Origin: Mesorhizobium sp. LSJC280B00
GTDB taxonomy: Bacteria; Pseudomonadota; Alphaproteobacteria; Rhizobiales; Rhizobiaceae
Assembly: GCF_000502835.1 (NCBI RefSeq)
Contig: NZ_AYVL01000001.1
Coordinates: forward strand, 204,042-268,041
Length of the DNA: 64,000 bases
Reading direction: 5' to 3'
Under the pieces are notes generated by a model. That model searched no databases. It was not told the origin of the DNA and was given only the letters and a program-made list of their open reading frames with translations. A program made the translations under genes and the position numbers. Positions within the stretch are counted from its first letter, which is position 1, and each line of letters begins with the position of its first letter. This document shows, piece after piece, positions 35,072 to 44,624 of this stretch.

Positions 35072-35656
35072 GTGAAACTCTACTACAGCCCTCTCGCCTG
35101 CAGCCTGGCGGACCACATCGCTCTGGAAGAGGCCGGTGTTTCCTTCGAGCGCGAAAGTGTGAACCTCAAGCCCAAACGGACAGGCTCCGGGGATGATTTC
35201 ACAACCGTCACGCGCAAGGGCTATGTTCCAGCCCTCGTGCTGGATAGCGGCGAAACGCTGACGGAAAATATCGCGGTCCTCGACTGGATTGCGTCGCAAT
35301 ACCCGCCACTGGGAGTGGCGGGGCCGTTGGGCCGTACCCGCCTTCTCGAAGCGCTGACCTATGTCTCAACTGAAATACACCGAAGCTTCAAGCCGATGTG
35401 GCACCAAAGCAGCGCTGCCGAAAAGGCCAGGGCGAGCGCGACGATTACGAGCCAACTCGAGTTCTTCGCTGACGGGCTCGAGACCGACTATCTGTTCGGC
35501 GACAAACCCGGCGTCGCGGATTTTTATCTTTTCGTGATGCTGCTTTGGGCGGCCCGCTTCCACGTCCCTGTTCCCGCGCCTTTGCAAGCCCTTCGCGTCC
35601 GAATGGCTGCCCGACCGGCCGTGCGCATCGCAATGGATCGCGAGGGCCTCGTCTGA
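35072..35656 (+). CDS. Glutathione S-transferase (beta-type)
   Basis: A 194-residue GST. The thioredoxin-like N-domain starts KLYYSPLACSLADHIALEEAG with the Cys near residue 10 typical of bacterial beta GSTs, and the SNAIL-like ETLTENIAVLDW motif binds glutathione. The helical C-domain contains YLFGDKPGVADFYLFVML (N-capping box). GTG 35072 was chosen because it begins the conserved fold. It is monocistronic and not closely similar to the GST at 48056. Confidence 0.9.
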   Translation: MKLYYSPLACSLADHIALEEAGVSFERESVNLKPKRTGSGDDFTTVTRKGYVPALVLDSGETLTENIAVLDWIASQYPPLGVAGPLGRTRLLEALTYVSTEIHRSFKPMWHQSSAAEKARASATITSQLEFFADGLETDYLFGDKPGVADFYLFVMLLWAARFHVPVPAPLQALRVRMAARPAVRIAMDREGLV

Positions 35657-35997
35657 AGCCGAGGGCGACTTCGAGCATAAGATCAGATGCAACATGTCCT
35701 CTCGCCCAAACAGAAGATCAGGAGTCATTCTCATGCTGCCGTTCCTTCGGATGCTACATCCAGCCGCTTCCAAGCGCGGCGACGGCCTAAGTCTCGAATT
35801 TCTGAGGAGGGAAATCGAGGAAACGCTTGACCTGACCGGCATTCAATCAGAGTTCGCCGCACTGCCTCCTGGCCGAGTGGTTACAATGGTTGGTCCGCCG
35901 CCCGCAGTCACCATCGAAATAGGCAACATTTCCGGTCGGCCGATGAGGCGGGCGGGTCCGGTCGTTCCTGCTTGTTGGTCATTACAGAGGCTTCATC
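35657..35997. other. intergenic, only a weak reading frame
   Basis: About 340 bases between the GST and hydrolase genes. A frame with MLPFLRMLHPAASKRGDG is open through most of it but has no recognised domain and no convincing ribosome-binding site, so I do not call it. Confidence 0.4.
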
Positions 35998-37062
35998 ATG
36001 AATGCGAGTAAGGGTCCCGAGACGGTCGATCATCGCCGCCGACGCATTGTTGGTGCTGCGGCAGTGACGTTCGCCGCCACCGAACTCGGCTTGAGCGTGC
36101 CGGCAAAGGCGGCAGCCGCTAGGACGGTCGAGGCGAGGGCATCTGCTACGCAAACCACGCAGAAATCATTCGGCTCGCTCGGGCAGGTCAATGCCGGAAA
36201 TCTGAGCGTCGGATATGCGGAGCTGGGGCCCGCCGAAGGTGCCCCAGTGATCCTGCTTCATGGCTGGCCTTATGACATTCACACCTACGCCGATGTCGCT
36301 TCCCTGCTTGCCGCAAAGGGGTACCGCGTGATTGTGCCCTACCTGCGCGGCTACGGCACTACGCGCTTCCTGTCGGACGAGACGATGCGCAACGGCCAGC
36401 AGTCGGCGCTCGCCGTGGATACGATCGCCCTGATGGATGCGCTGGGGATCGAAAAGGCCACGATCGCCGGCTGCGACTGGGGCGCTCGAACGGCCAATGT
36501 CGTTGCCGCGCTCTGGCCTGAGCGTTGCAAGGCGATCGTCTCGGTGAGCGGCTATCTCATAGGAAATCAGCAGGTCGGCATGGTGCCGCTGCCACCGGAG
36601 ACGGAGCTTCAATGGTGGTATCAGTATTACTTCGCCACGGATCGCGGCCGCGCCGGCTACGAGAAATACACGCGCGATTTCGCCAAACTCATCTGGCAAC
36701 TCGCTTCGCCGCAGTGGGATTTCGACGATGACATCTTCCAGCGCAGCGCCGCAGCACTGGACAACCCCGATCACGTCAGCATCGTCATTCACAATTACCG
36801 CTGGAGGCTCGGGCTGGCACAGGGCGAGCCGGAATATGACGTTCTGGAAAACCGGCTGGCCGAAGCTCCCGTGATCACAGTGCCGACCATTACCCTTGAG
36901 GGTGATGCCAATGGCGCACCCCATCCCGACAGCAGTTCCTACGCCAAGAAATTCTCGGGCAGATACACGCACCGGATCATCACCGGCGGTATCGGCCACA
37001 ACTTGCCTCAAGAAGCCCCGCAAGCCTTTGCCCAGGCTGTTATCGACGTCGGCGAATACTGA
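35998..37062 (+). CDS. Exported alpha/beta hydrolase (epoxide hydrolase-like)
   Basis: A 354-residue protein with an arginine-rich N-terminus (DHRRRRIVGAAAVTFAATEL) that resembles a Tat signal, followed by an alpha/beta hydrolase. The nucleophile elbow is GCDWGARTAN, with Asp as in epoxide hydrolases and haloalkane dehalogenases, near residue 161. LHGWPYDIHTY is the oxyanion loop, GDANGAPHPDS the acid region and GGIGHNLPQEAP the His. Epoxide hydrolase activity is the best guess; substrate is unknown. Confidence 0.85.
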   Translation: MNASKGPETVDHRRRRIVGAAAVTFAATELGLSVPAKAAAARTVEARASATQTTQKSFGSLGQVNAGNLSVGYAELGPAEGAPVILLHGWPYDIHTYADVASLLAAKGYRVIVPYLRGYGTTRFLSDETMRNGQQSALAVDTIALMDALGIEKATIAGCDWGARTANVVAALWPERCKAIVSVSGYLIGNQQVGMVPLPPETELQWWYQYYFATDRGRAGYEKYTRDFAKLIWQLASPQWDFDDDIFQRSAAALDNPDHVSIVIHNYRWRLGLAQGEPEYDVLENRLAEAPVITVPTITLEGDANGAPHPDSSSYAKKFSGRYTHRIITGGIGHNLPQEAPQAFAQAVIDVGEY

Positions 37063-37139
37063 TCAAAATCCATGACGTGCCCCGACCGTAAGGAATAACA
37101 CGGGAAGATTCCTGGTTCTCGGCACAGCCTCCCGTCCGC

Positions 37140-38507
37140 TTAGGCGAGAACAGCTCTCCCGCCGACCCAGACCGACGCGATGTTGGCCCTGGAAGCGGAG
37201 TAGACGATCTTCTGAAGGATGCCGTCGCCGTCGTCGAGTTCGTCCCACAGGTGAATTGTGCCTCTGGGCGCGGCGGTGTCGACCAGGATCGCATCGAAAT
37301 GGTAGCCAGGCGAGAATCGCCCCACAGGCAAGCCGAGTGCCGCGCCACCGCCTGCCGTCGCCAGGTGGAAGGACTCGCGAAAGTCGACGCGTGCTGTTCC
37401 GGCCGTGCCGCGCGTCTCGGCCGCTAGCGCCGGGTCGGTGCCGGTTTCCAGCATGCGCGACGACATGACCGTCGCGCGCATCGCATCGAACATCGAGGCG
37501 CTCGGTCCCCCGGAAATGTCGGTGCCGAGCCCGACCTTGACACCCTTCTCGAGGGCCGCCCTCAACGGGAACACGGCGCCTGCGAAGTAGGCGTTGGAGA
37601 CGGCGCAGTGCGCCACGGCCGCCTTGCGCACGCGGATCGTCTCCATGTCGGCAAGCGTAATGAAATTGGCGTGCGCGAGCACGCTGCCGGCGCGCAGCAG
37701 GCCAAAGCGATCAAGGCTAGACGTGTCGCTGATCCCGTGGCGCTGCAGCACGTAGCCATGCGCCCAGTCGCTCTCCGAGCAATGCGTCTGCACATGGCAG
37801 CCGCATTCCTGCGCAAGCGTGCCGAGCCCTTCGAGGGCGGCGTCGGTACAGGAGGGGATGAAGCGCGGCGTAATGACCGGCTTTACCCGTCCCGTGGCAT
37901 TGTCTGGATGCCCATGCACGTAGTCGATCAGAGCGCGCGTGCCATCGATGGCCTCGTCCGCCGAGGTATCGCGATAATAGGCCGGGCACTCATCGGGATT
38001 GTCCATCGCCACTTTGCCGACCAGCGCACGTTGCCCGCGTTCGAGGCAAATGTCGACGAGCAGCCTTGTCGCGTCCTGGTGGATGGTTGCGAAGTAGAGC
38101 GCTGTGGTCGTGCCGTTAGCGATCAGGTCGTCGACCAGCAGGCCGTAGCTGCGCCGCGCGAAGGCGAGATCGGCGTAGCGCGCCTCCAGGGGAAACGTGT
38201 GTTTGTGGAGCCAGGCCTCGAGCGGCACGTCCAGAGCCCGGCCGAGCTGCGGATATTGTGGCGCGTGCACGTGAAGATCGACGAAGCCGGGCAGCAGATA
38301 ACTCTGCGCCGGCAAGGTCGCCAGCGAACCGGTTCGGCGCGCGGCCTCCAGCGCCTCGTCATAGCCGGCATCATGCGGATGCAGCACCGAGGCGATGATG
38401 CCTGATTGATCGATTGCGATCAGGGCATGGCGCAACTCTTCCACGAGCCCGCGCTCCGGAGCGTGAAAGCCGCTGGCCAGAAGCGTCTTGCCGCTCAGGT
38501 CGCTCAC
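37140..38507 (-). CDS. guaD: Guanine deaminase
   Basis: A 455-residue amidohydrolase that converts guanine to xanthine. The zinc motif is the guanine-deaminase form PGFVDLHVHAPQYPQLG (residues ~73-89), with further ligands in HVQTHCSESDWAHG and VLAHANFI, and the Asp in GLGTDISGGPS. It starts at GTG 38507, overlapping the stop of the 35-residue frame upstream. It is last in the leftward purine operon. Xanthine would then feed the XDH-like enzyme at 56517. Confidence 0.92.
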   Translation of the reverse strand: MSDLSGKTLLASGFHAPERGLVEELRHALIAIDQSGIIASVLHPHDAGYDEALEAARRTGSLATLPAQSYLLPGFVDLHVHAPQYPQLGRALDVPLEAWLHKHTFPLEARYADLAFARRSYGLLVDDLIANGTTTALYFATIHQDATRLLVDICLERGQRALVGKVAMDNPDECPAYYRDTSADEAIDGTRALIDYVHGHPDNATGRVKPVITPRFIPSCTDAALEGLGTLAQECGCHVQTHCSESDWAHGYVLQRHGISDTSSLDRFGLLRAGSVLAHANFITLADMETIRVRKAAVAHCAVSNAYFAGAVFPLRAALEKGVKVGLGTDISGGPSASMFDAMRATVMSSRMLETGTDPALAAETRGTAGTARVDFRESFHLATAGGGAALGLPVGRFSPGYHFDAILVDTAAPRGTIHLWDELDDGDGILQKIVYSASRANIASVWVGGRAVLA

Positions 38508-38611
38508 CTGTCCTCCGCCGAAGAACAGCTACGCACTGCCGTCGCGAAGCGCCAGAGCGCGATTGCCCGTCCGTCGATGCCGATGACAATAGCGGAAGGG
38601 CTGCCGCTCAT
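38504..38611 (-). CDS. possible 35-residue coupled ORF between oxygenase subunit and guaD
   Basis: A short frame (starts MSGSPSAIVIGIDGRAIALW) whose ATG overlaps the oxygenase stop by ATGA and whose TGA overlaps the guaD GTG start. It fills an otherwise 100-base gap exactly. It may be a real microprotein or only a translational bridge that keeps guaD coupled. No family is recognised. Confidence 0.35.
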   Translation of the reverse strand: MSGSPSAIVIGIDGRAIALWRFATAVRSCSSAEDR

Positions 38612-39471
38612 GCGGCTTGCGCCGTCGTGCCGTAGGTGATGCCCTTCTCCTTCAGCCAGCGGCGATAGGCGATCGACGAGCCGTCGGCCCGCGTCGGGAT
38701 TTCCGCGCGCGGCTCGAGCGGCAAAAGAAGTGGCCGTTGGTTCTCCAGGATGATGCGGTCCTGCAGGAAGATAAGCTGCTGGAACTGCACAAGTTCGGTC
38801 GTGGTCGATACGTCGTCGATCAGGAACATGACGGGGTGCGCGCGGCAGCGGTCCGGATCGAGGGGCTGCACGAACAGACAGATCACGTCCCACCGGGTAG
38901 CCGCGTTGGGGCAGGTCTTGTAGAGCATCACCGCGAAAGGATTGGCGACCCGGTACATGTATTGGGTCATGATGCCGCCGGTCGCCGAGAGTGCCGCCTG
39001 CGGCTGGAAGAATTCGCAGTTGGTCGCCCACACCTCATCCACGTCGCGGCGGATTTCGGTTGTGTAATGCCGCACTTCCGTGTGCGGCTCGGCGCCCAAT
39101 ATGTCGGTATGGACGAAGGGGAAATGCGCCATGTCGAGGAAATTCTCGACGATGCGCAGGCCGGACGCCTTTACCGCGATCGCTCCGCAAACGACAGGCC
39201 GGCGATCGTCCTCATAGGCCTCCGGGATCGACAGCACATCGCCGGCCGGCATGCCGAGCGTGATCCATAGATAGCCGTAGCGTTCCCTGGCCGGGACTTG
39301 GCTGCCGTCGCCGGCACGCGACACATTGACCGCGCCTGCCGTATCGCGGGCTACCAACAGATCGATGCCCAGAAGCCGGTTCGCCATCGTGCCGACCGGA
39401 ATCTCGTTCAGCGCGTCAATGCAATACCATTGATCGAGGGCCGCCTGCTCCGCAGCTCGCTTAATGGTCAT
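38608..39471 (-). CDS. Rieske-less oxygenase catalytic subunit (NdmC-like), copy 1
   Basis: A 287-residue protein homologous to the catalytic alpha-subunit domain of VanA/Ndm-type Rieske oxygenases. The mononuclear-iron motif is clear: NFLDMAHFPFVHTDILG (residues ~108-124) with two His. The usual N-terminal Rieske segment (CxH...CxxH) is absent: LLGIDLLVARDTAGAVNV is followed directly by ERYGYLWITLG, as though about 55 residues were excised. NdmC of caffeine catabolism has the same architecture. It therefore needs an outside Rieske donor, most likely the protein at 47337. A paralogue is at 55654. It is encoded between 8-oxoguanine deaminase-like and guaD genes. Confidence 0.88.
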   Translation of the reverse strand: MTIKRAAEQAALDQWYCIDALNEIPVGTMANRLLGIDLLVARDTAGAVNVSRAGDGSQVPARERYGYLWITLGMPAGDVLSIPEAYEDDRRPVVCGAIAVKASGLRIVENFLDMAHFPFVHTDILGAEPHTEVRHYTTEIRRDVDEVWATNCEFFQPQAALSATGGIMTQYMYRVANPFAVMLYKTCPNAATRWDVICLFVQPLDPDRCRAHPVMFLIDDVSTTTELVQFQQLIFLQDRIILENQRPLLLPLEPRAEIPTRADGSSIAYRRWLKEKGITYGTTAQAA

Positions 39472-39494
39472 TGTTGCGTCCTTCCTGTGCTATC

Positions 39495-40895
39495 TCACTG
39501 CCGATAGATGCGGTCCATCACAGCCCGGTGGTCGGCCATCGCCGCCTCGACATCGAAAGAGGCGAAGTCACCTCTCGCGATAATCTGCCGGCCGTTGATG
39601 TAGGAATAGTCGACCTTGAAGGGTCCGCAAAGCACCAGCGCGGCGAGCGGGTCGCGCTCGGTGCCGGAAAGGCCGAGTTGGCTGCGTTTGACCGCGATGA
39701 AGTCGGCGCACATGCCGGGCGCGAGATGGCCGATGTCATTGCGACCGAGCAGGGCAGCGCCGCCGCGCGTCGCCATTTCGAGGGCCTCGCGCGCGGACAG
39801 CGCCGTCGGCGTGCCGCCGAAACCGCCGCGGCCGCCGGGCTTTTCGGAGAGGTAGTGGTGCGGCGCGACACGCTGAAGCATCAGCGCCAGCCGCGCTTCC
39901 ATGAACAGGTTCGACGTGTCGTTCGAGGCCGAGCCGTCGACGCCAAGGCCGACCTTCACGCCCTTGTCGAGCATCTCGCGGATCTTCGCGATGCCCTGGC
40001 CGCAGCGCATGTTAGCCGACGGGCAATGGGCGACCCCGGTGCCGGTTTCGGCGAAGCGGTCGATCTCGTCGCTGGTCATGAAAATCGAGTGGGCGAACCA
40101 GACGTCGTCACCGAGCCAGCCGACGGATTCGGCGAACTCGACCGGCCGCTTGCCATAGATTTCGAGGCAGTACTTCTCCTCGAAAAGCTCTTCGGCAAGG
40201 TGCGAATGCAGGTTCACGCCCTTGTGGCTGCGCGCCAGCGATGCCGCATCGCGCATCAACTCCGGAGTCACCGAGAACGGCGAGCAAGGAGCCAGGATGA
40301 TTCGGCTCATCGAATGTCGCGACGCGTCGTGATAGCTGCCGATCAGCCGTTCGGCATCCTTCAGGATATCCTCTTCCTTTTCGACGCAGCGATCCGGCGG
40401 CAAGCCGCCCTGGCTTTCGCCGCGCGACATGGCTCCACGCGCAGCGTGGAAACGCAGACCGATATCGCGGGCCGCACCGATCGTCGCGTCGAGCGTGCAA
40501 TTGTTGGGCAAGATGTAGAGGTGATCGGAGCTGGTCGTGCAGCCCGAATGGATGAGCTCGGCCATCGCTACGCGCGCCGAGACGCCTATGGCATCGTCGT
40601 CGAGCTCGGCCCAGATCGGATAGAGCGTCTTCAGCCAGACAAGCAGCTCGTCGTTCTGAGCCATCACACGGGTGAGATTCTGGTACATATGATGATGCGT
40701 GTTCACCATGCCCGGCATGACCACATGGCCCGATAGGTCGAGCACCTCGTCGGCACTGGAGGCACTGAGTTCCGCGGTGGTGCCGACCGCTTCGATGACG
40801 TTGTCGTCGATCAACAAGGCGCCGTCGGAAATCTCGCGGCGCGTACCATCGAAGGTGGCGAGCAGATCGATGTTCTTGACAAGCAGGCGGGGCAT
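39495..40895 (-). CDS. 8-oxoguanine deaminase-like amidohydrolase
   Basis: A 466-residue TRZ/ATZ-family amidohydrolase. MPGMVNTHHHMYQNLTRV is the first zinc motif; HSHLAEELFEEKYC and WFAHSIFMTSDE supply later ligands; GLGVDGSASNDTSN holds the catalytic Asp region. These features and length match enzymes shown to deaminate 8-oxoguanine to urate, also called hydroxydechloroatrazine ethylaminohydrolase-like. It lies between the oxygenase subunit and the Bmp-type transporter genes in the leftward operon. Confidence 0.86.
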   Translation of the reverse strand: MPRLLVKNIDLLATFDGTRREISDGALLIDDNVIEAVGTTAELSASSADEVLDLSGHVVMPGMVNTHHHMYQNLTRVMAQNDELLVWLKTLYPIWAELDDDAIGVSARVAMAELIHSGCTTSSDHLYILPNNCTLDATIGAARDIGLRFHAARGAMSRGESQGGLPPDRCVEKEEDILKDAERLIGSYHDASRHSMSRIILAPCSPFSVTPELMRDAASLARSHKGVNLHSHLAEELFEEKYCLEIYGKRPVEFAESVGWLGDDVWFAHSIFMTSDEIDRFAETGTGVAHCPSANMRCGQGIAKIREMLDKGVKVGLGVDGSASNDTSNLFMEARLALMLQRVAPHHYLSEKPGGRGGFGGTPTALSAREALEMATRGGAALLGRNDIGHLAPGMCADFIAVKRSQLGLSGTERDPLAALVLCGPFKVDYSYINGRQIIARGDFASFDVEAAMADHRAVMDRIYRQ

Positions 40896-40902
40896 GATGG
40901 TC

Positions 40903-41838
40903 TCAACGCATGTCGCGGAAATAGGGTTCGCCGAGAGCAGCCGGCGCGGCCATTACCCGGCGCATGCGCTGCCAGGCAAGCACCGGCACGATGATCAGGG
41001 CGATCGTGCCGAGATAGGGCAGCATCGACAGGATCGGCGCCGCGATCGGCCAGTTGCGTGCTTGGCCGACGAAGCCGAGAGAGGTGATGAGACCGAACAG
41101 CAGAGCGGCCAGCACGGCGTTGAGGGGCCGGTAGCCTGCGAAGATGACGAGAGAGACGGCAATCCAGCCGCGGCCGGCCACGACGCCTTCCGACCAGGAG
41201 GGAACGAAGGCAAGCGTGAGGTAAGCGCCGGCGCCGGCCGCCAGCGCCGAGCCCGCGGCGACATACCAGAAGCGGATGCTTTGCACCGAAATGCCGGCGG
41301 CGTCGGCTGCCGCGGGGTTTTCGCCCACCGCGCGCATGTTCAGCCCGTGGCGCGTGCGGAACATGATGTAGTGCAGCACAACCGGCAGGACGATGTAGAT
41401 CAGGTAGACAAGGATGTTCTGCGTGAAGATCGCGCGACCGAGCAGCGGGATGTCGCTAAGATAGGGAATAGCGATCGGCGCGAAGGTCGCCGGCGCCGGC
41501 ATGCCGGAATAGGCGCGACCGATCGTTGCGGCCATGCCGGTGCCCATCAGCGTCAGCGCCAGGCCGCACAACACCTGGTTCGCTTTGACGACGACGGTGC
41601 CAAGAGCGAAGACGCAGCCAACGAGGAAACCGACGGCAAGCGCAAGGACGAAGCCGAGCATAGGGTGCGGCGTGGCGACGACGACCGCGATGCCAGTGAT
41701 TGCACCGAGCGCCATAAGCCCTTCGACGCCGAGATTGACGACGCCGGCGCGCTCGGAGAGCGTCTCGCCCAGCGCCGCCAGCGCCAGCACGCCGCCGGCG
41801 AGAATGGAGGTCTGGATCAGTCCGGCGATCATGTCCAT
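40903..41838 (-). CDS. Nucleoside/purine ABC transporter permease (Bmp-type, second permease)
   Basis: A 311-residue permease of the branched-chain/Bmp nucleoside group with 8-9 hydrophobic helices. The conserved SERAGVVNLGVEGLMALGAI near residue 28 and GLNMRAVGENPAAADAAGI (EAA-like loop) near residue 146 are typical of NupQ/YufQ-like proteins. It is seven bases from the 8-oxoguanine deaminase-like gene and follows the first permease. Confidence 0.9.
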   Translation of the reverse strand: MDMIAGLIQTSILAGGVLALAALGETLSERAGVVNLGVEGLMALGAITGIAVVVATPHPMLGFVLALAVGFLVGCVFALGTVVVKANQVLCGLALTLMGTGMAATIGRAYSGMPAPATFAPIAIPYLSDIPLLGRAIFTQNILVYLIYIVLPVVLHYIMFRTRHGLNMRAVGENPAAADAAGISVQSIRFWYVAAGSALAAGAGAYLTLAFVPSWSEGVVAGRGWIAVSLVIFAGYRPLNAVLAALLFGLITSLGFVGQARNWPIAAPILSMLPYLGTIALIIVPVLAWQRMRRVMAAPAALGEPYFRDMR

Positions 41839-41848
41839 GGGTGTTTCC

Positions 41849-42901
41849 TCAGCTCGCGGCCGGTTCGGTCCGCGTGATGCGGTAGTGAGCGAGTTCGTTG
41901 CCGATCGCCGTGAAGAACAGGATCAGTCCGGTGATGGCGAGCACGGCCGAGACGGTGATGCCTTGCGTCTGCAGGATGATGCCCGAATTCAGGATGACGC
42001 CCATCAAAGCCGCGCCTGCGAGCACGCCAAGTGAGGAACCGCGCGCCAGCACCGCGACCATGATGCCGAGATAGCCGAAATTGTTGGAGATGCCGCCCTG
42101 CAGGCGATGCACCGTGCCAGCTACTTCCAGCATACCGGCGATGCCGGCGATCGCTCCCGACATCAGCAGGATGACGATCAGGCGGCGGCGGAACGGCATG
42201 CCCGCATAAAGCGCCGCGCTTGGATTCGACCCAGCGATCCTTACCTCGTAGCCCCAGCGCGTGTAGTTGAGCAGTCCTGCGATGACAAAGGTGAGCAGGA
42301 TCGCCAGCGGGAAACCGTAGTGCACGATACCCCAGAATTCAGGCACGTCATGCGGCAGACGTGCGGTGGTCGCGAGCGCATGGCCGCTCGGGTCGAGCCA
42401 TGGGCCGGTGGCGACGTAATAAACCATCAGCGTCGCCACGAAATTCAGAAGCAGGGTGGTGATGAGTTCGCTGACATCGGCGTAGGCGCGCGCCAGCGTC
42501 GGCACCAGTATCCAGAGCAGCCCGCCGAGCGCGCCAGCGGTGAACATAACAGGCAGGATCAGCCAGGTCGGGCCGGGAATGAACAGCGCGACCGCCGTGG
42601 CGCTGAAGGCGCCGGCATAGAATTGGCCCTCCGCGCCGATGTTCCAGGCGCCGATTCTCAGCGCTACCCAGACCGACAGGCCGGTCAGGATCAGGGGAGT
42701 GACCAGAAGTCCGACGTCTTCCAGCCCGAAGCTCGAGCCAAAAGTCGAGCTGAGCACCTCCCAGGCGAGTTCGACGGGAGCATTGCCGCGAGCGGCCAGA
42801 ACCAGGCCGGCGACCCCCAGCGCCAGCACGATCGCCAGGGCACGTGCCGCAAAGGCAACGGAGGGCTGCGCGGATGGAACGCGCTGAAACTTGATCGCCA
42901 A
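41849..42901 (-). CDS. Nucleoside/purine ABC transporter permease (Bmp-type, first permease)
   Basis: A 350-residue membrane protein with about nine helices. WNIGAEGQFYAGAFSATAV near residue 86 and GYEVRIAGSNPSAALYAGM near residue 223 match NupP/YufP-type permeases. It forms the heterodimeric channel with the 311-residue permease. The ATPase gene ends two bases upstream. Confidence 0.9.
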   Translation of the reverse strand: MAIKFQRVPSAQPSVAFAARALAIVLALGVAGLVLAARGNAPVELAWEVLSSTFGSSFGLEDVGLLVTPLILTGLSVWVALRIGAWNIGAEGQFYAGAFSATAVALFIPGPTWLILPVMFTAGALGGLLWILVPTLARAYADVSELITTLLLNFVATLMVYYVATGPWLDPSGHALATTARLPHDVPEFWGIVHYGFPLAILLTFVIAGLLNYTRWGYEVRIAGSNPSAALYAGMPFRRRLIVILLMSGAIAGIAGMLEVAGTVHRLQGGISNNFGYLGIMVAVLARGSSLGVLAGAALMGVILNSGIILQTQGITVSAVLAITGLILFFTAIGNELAHYRITRTEPAAS

Positions 42902-42903
42902 GG

Positions 42904-44562
42904 TCAGTGCTTCCCGGCAGCGGCCTGGGCGCCAGCACTGGACCGCATCTGCCCGCCCATCATCAGGCCGATTTCCTCGATGTCGGTGGAGGCAGTCTCC
43001 ACCGCGCCCATGATCTTGCCATGGAACATCACGGCGATGCGATCCGACAGGTTGAACAGCTCTTCCAGCTCCTCGGAAATGAAGAGCACACCGACGCCGG
43101 CATCGCGCAATTCGACGAGGTAGTGCATCATCGTGTTGATCGCTCCGACATCGAGGCCGCGGCTCGGATAGGCGGCGATCAGAACCTTGCTTGCGATGCG
43201 CATCTCGCGGCGTGCGACGAGGCGCTGCTGATTACCGCCGGAAAGGTTGCGCATGGGCATGCCGAAATCGGGCACCGCAACGGATGCCGCTTCGGCGATC
43301 GTGCGTGCGAGAGCAGCCGCAAGGCGCGGTCGGAACACGAAGCCTTTTGAAACAGGCGCCGTCGCATATTCGCGGATTATGGCGTTGTCGGTGATTGAAA
43401 GCGCCGGCGCCAGGCCGCTGTGCAGCCGGTCTTCGGGAATGTGGCCGACGCCGAACTTCGCGTAATCGACCGCGCCGGCGGTCGTGACGTCCTTTCCGCC
43501 GAGCAGTATCTGGCCGGAATGGATCAGCCGTAAGCCGGTGACGGCCTGGGTCAGCTCCTTCTGGCCGTTGCCGGCCACACCGGCGATGCCGACAATCTCG
43601 CCGGCATGGATGTCGAGCGAAACCTCGTCGAGAAGGATGCCGCCCACGTCGTCACGCGCGACGACAGATTTGAGGCTGAGCACCGGCTCGGCGGAGATGC
43701 CGGCCGCGCCTGGCTGCCTGGCACGCAGATTGCTAAGCACGATCTCACGGCCAACCATCAGGCGCGCCAGCATCTTCTCGCCGCAGTCCGCAGTCTTTTC
43801 GGTGGCCACCTTGCGGCCGCCGCGCAGCACGGTGATGCGGTCGGATATCTCCAGCACCTCGTCGAGCTTGTGGCTGATGAAGACCACCGCATTGCCCCGG
43901 GACACGAACTGCTTGAGCGCCTTGAAGAGCTCGCGCGCTTCCGCCGGAGTAAGCACTGCAGTCGGCTCGTCGAGGATCAGAACGCGAGCGTTGCGCGCGA
44001 GCACGCGTAGGATTTCCACGCGCTGCTGCTCGCCGGTCGAAAGATCGGCGACGCGCGCGGATGGCCGTACCGCGAGGTTCAGCTTCTCGGCCAGTGCGGC
44101 AGTCCGCGCCTCGAGCACCGACGAGCCAATACGCTTGGGCGTTTCGGACCAGCCGAGATGAATATTCTCGGCGACCGTGAAGGCGGTCACCAGCTTGAAA
44201 TGCTGGTGGACCATACCAATACCGGCGGAGATCGCATCGACTGGAGATGCGAAACGTTTGGCATAGCCGTCGACGACGATCTCACCGGCATCCGGCTGAT
44301 AGATGCCGGTGAGGATGTTCATCAAGGTCGACTTGCCGGCGCCATTCTCGCCGAGCAAGGCGTGGATCTCCCCCGGCATCACGTCCAGGTCGACATCCTG
44401 GTTGGCAACGACGCCGGGGAAATATTTGCTGATGCCCTTGAGCAGCACGAGCGGCGGCGCGCCGGAGCCAGGCTCGTAACGCCCCGGGGAGGTGGACGGC
44501 ACCTCCATGCCGCCGTAGCGGTGCTCACTCGAAGCATGATGAACTGGAACAAAATCATTCAT
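42904..44562 (-). CDS. Nucleoside/purine ABC transporter ATPase, duplicated cassette
   Basis: A 552-residue protein with two ABC domains. The first is complete (Walker A GENGAGKST, signature LSTGEQQRVEILR, Walker B LILDEPTAVLTP). The second has a non-canonical Walker A (GVAGNGQKELTQ) with signature LSGGNQQRLVARR, as is usual for RbsA/Bmp-type ATPases. An in-frame ATG at 44592 would add ten residues. It powers import through the two permeases encoded downstream. Confidence 0.9.
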   Translation of the reverse strand: MNDFVPVHHASSEHRYGGMEVPSTSPGRYEPGSGAPPLVLLKGISKYFPGVVANQDVDLDVMPGEIHALLGENGAGKSTLMNILTGIYQPDAGEIVVDGYAKRFASPVDAISAGIGMVHQHFKLVTAFTVAENIHLGWSETPKRIGSSVLEARTAALAEKLNLAVRPSARVADLSTGEQQRVEILRVLARNARVLILDEPTAVLTPAEARELFKALKQFVSRGNAVVFISHKLDEVLEISDRITVLRGGRKVATEKTADCGEKMLARLMVGREIVLSNLRARQPGAAGISAEPVLSLKSVVARDDVGGILLDEVSLDIHAGEIVGIAGVAGNGQKELTQAVTGLRLIHSGQILLGGKDVTTAGAVDYAKFGVGHIPEDRLHSGLAPALSITDNAIIREYATAPVSKGFVFRPRLAAALARTIAEAASVAVPDFGMPMRNLSGGNQQRLVARREMRIASKVLIAAYPSRGLDVGAINTMMHYLVELRDAGVGVLFISEELEELFNLSDRIAVMFHGKIMGAVETASTDIEEIGLMMGGQMRSSAGAQAAAGKH

Positions 44563-44624
44563 CCCGCTTAGCGCTTTGCCTTCTGCCCGCATAGTCTATC
44601 CGAAAACTCTGCAATCTTTCGGGA

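Noticed and set aside
35694..36011. 105-codon frame between the GST and hydrolase genes
   Set aside because: No recognised domain, poor ribosome-binding site and overlap with the next gene start.
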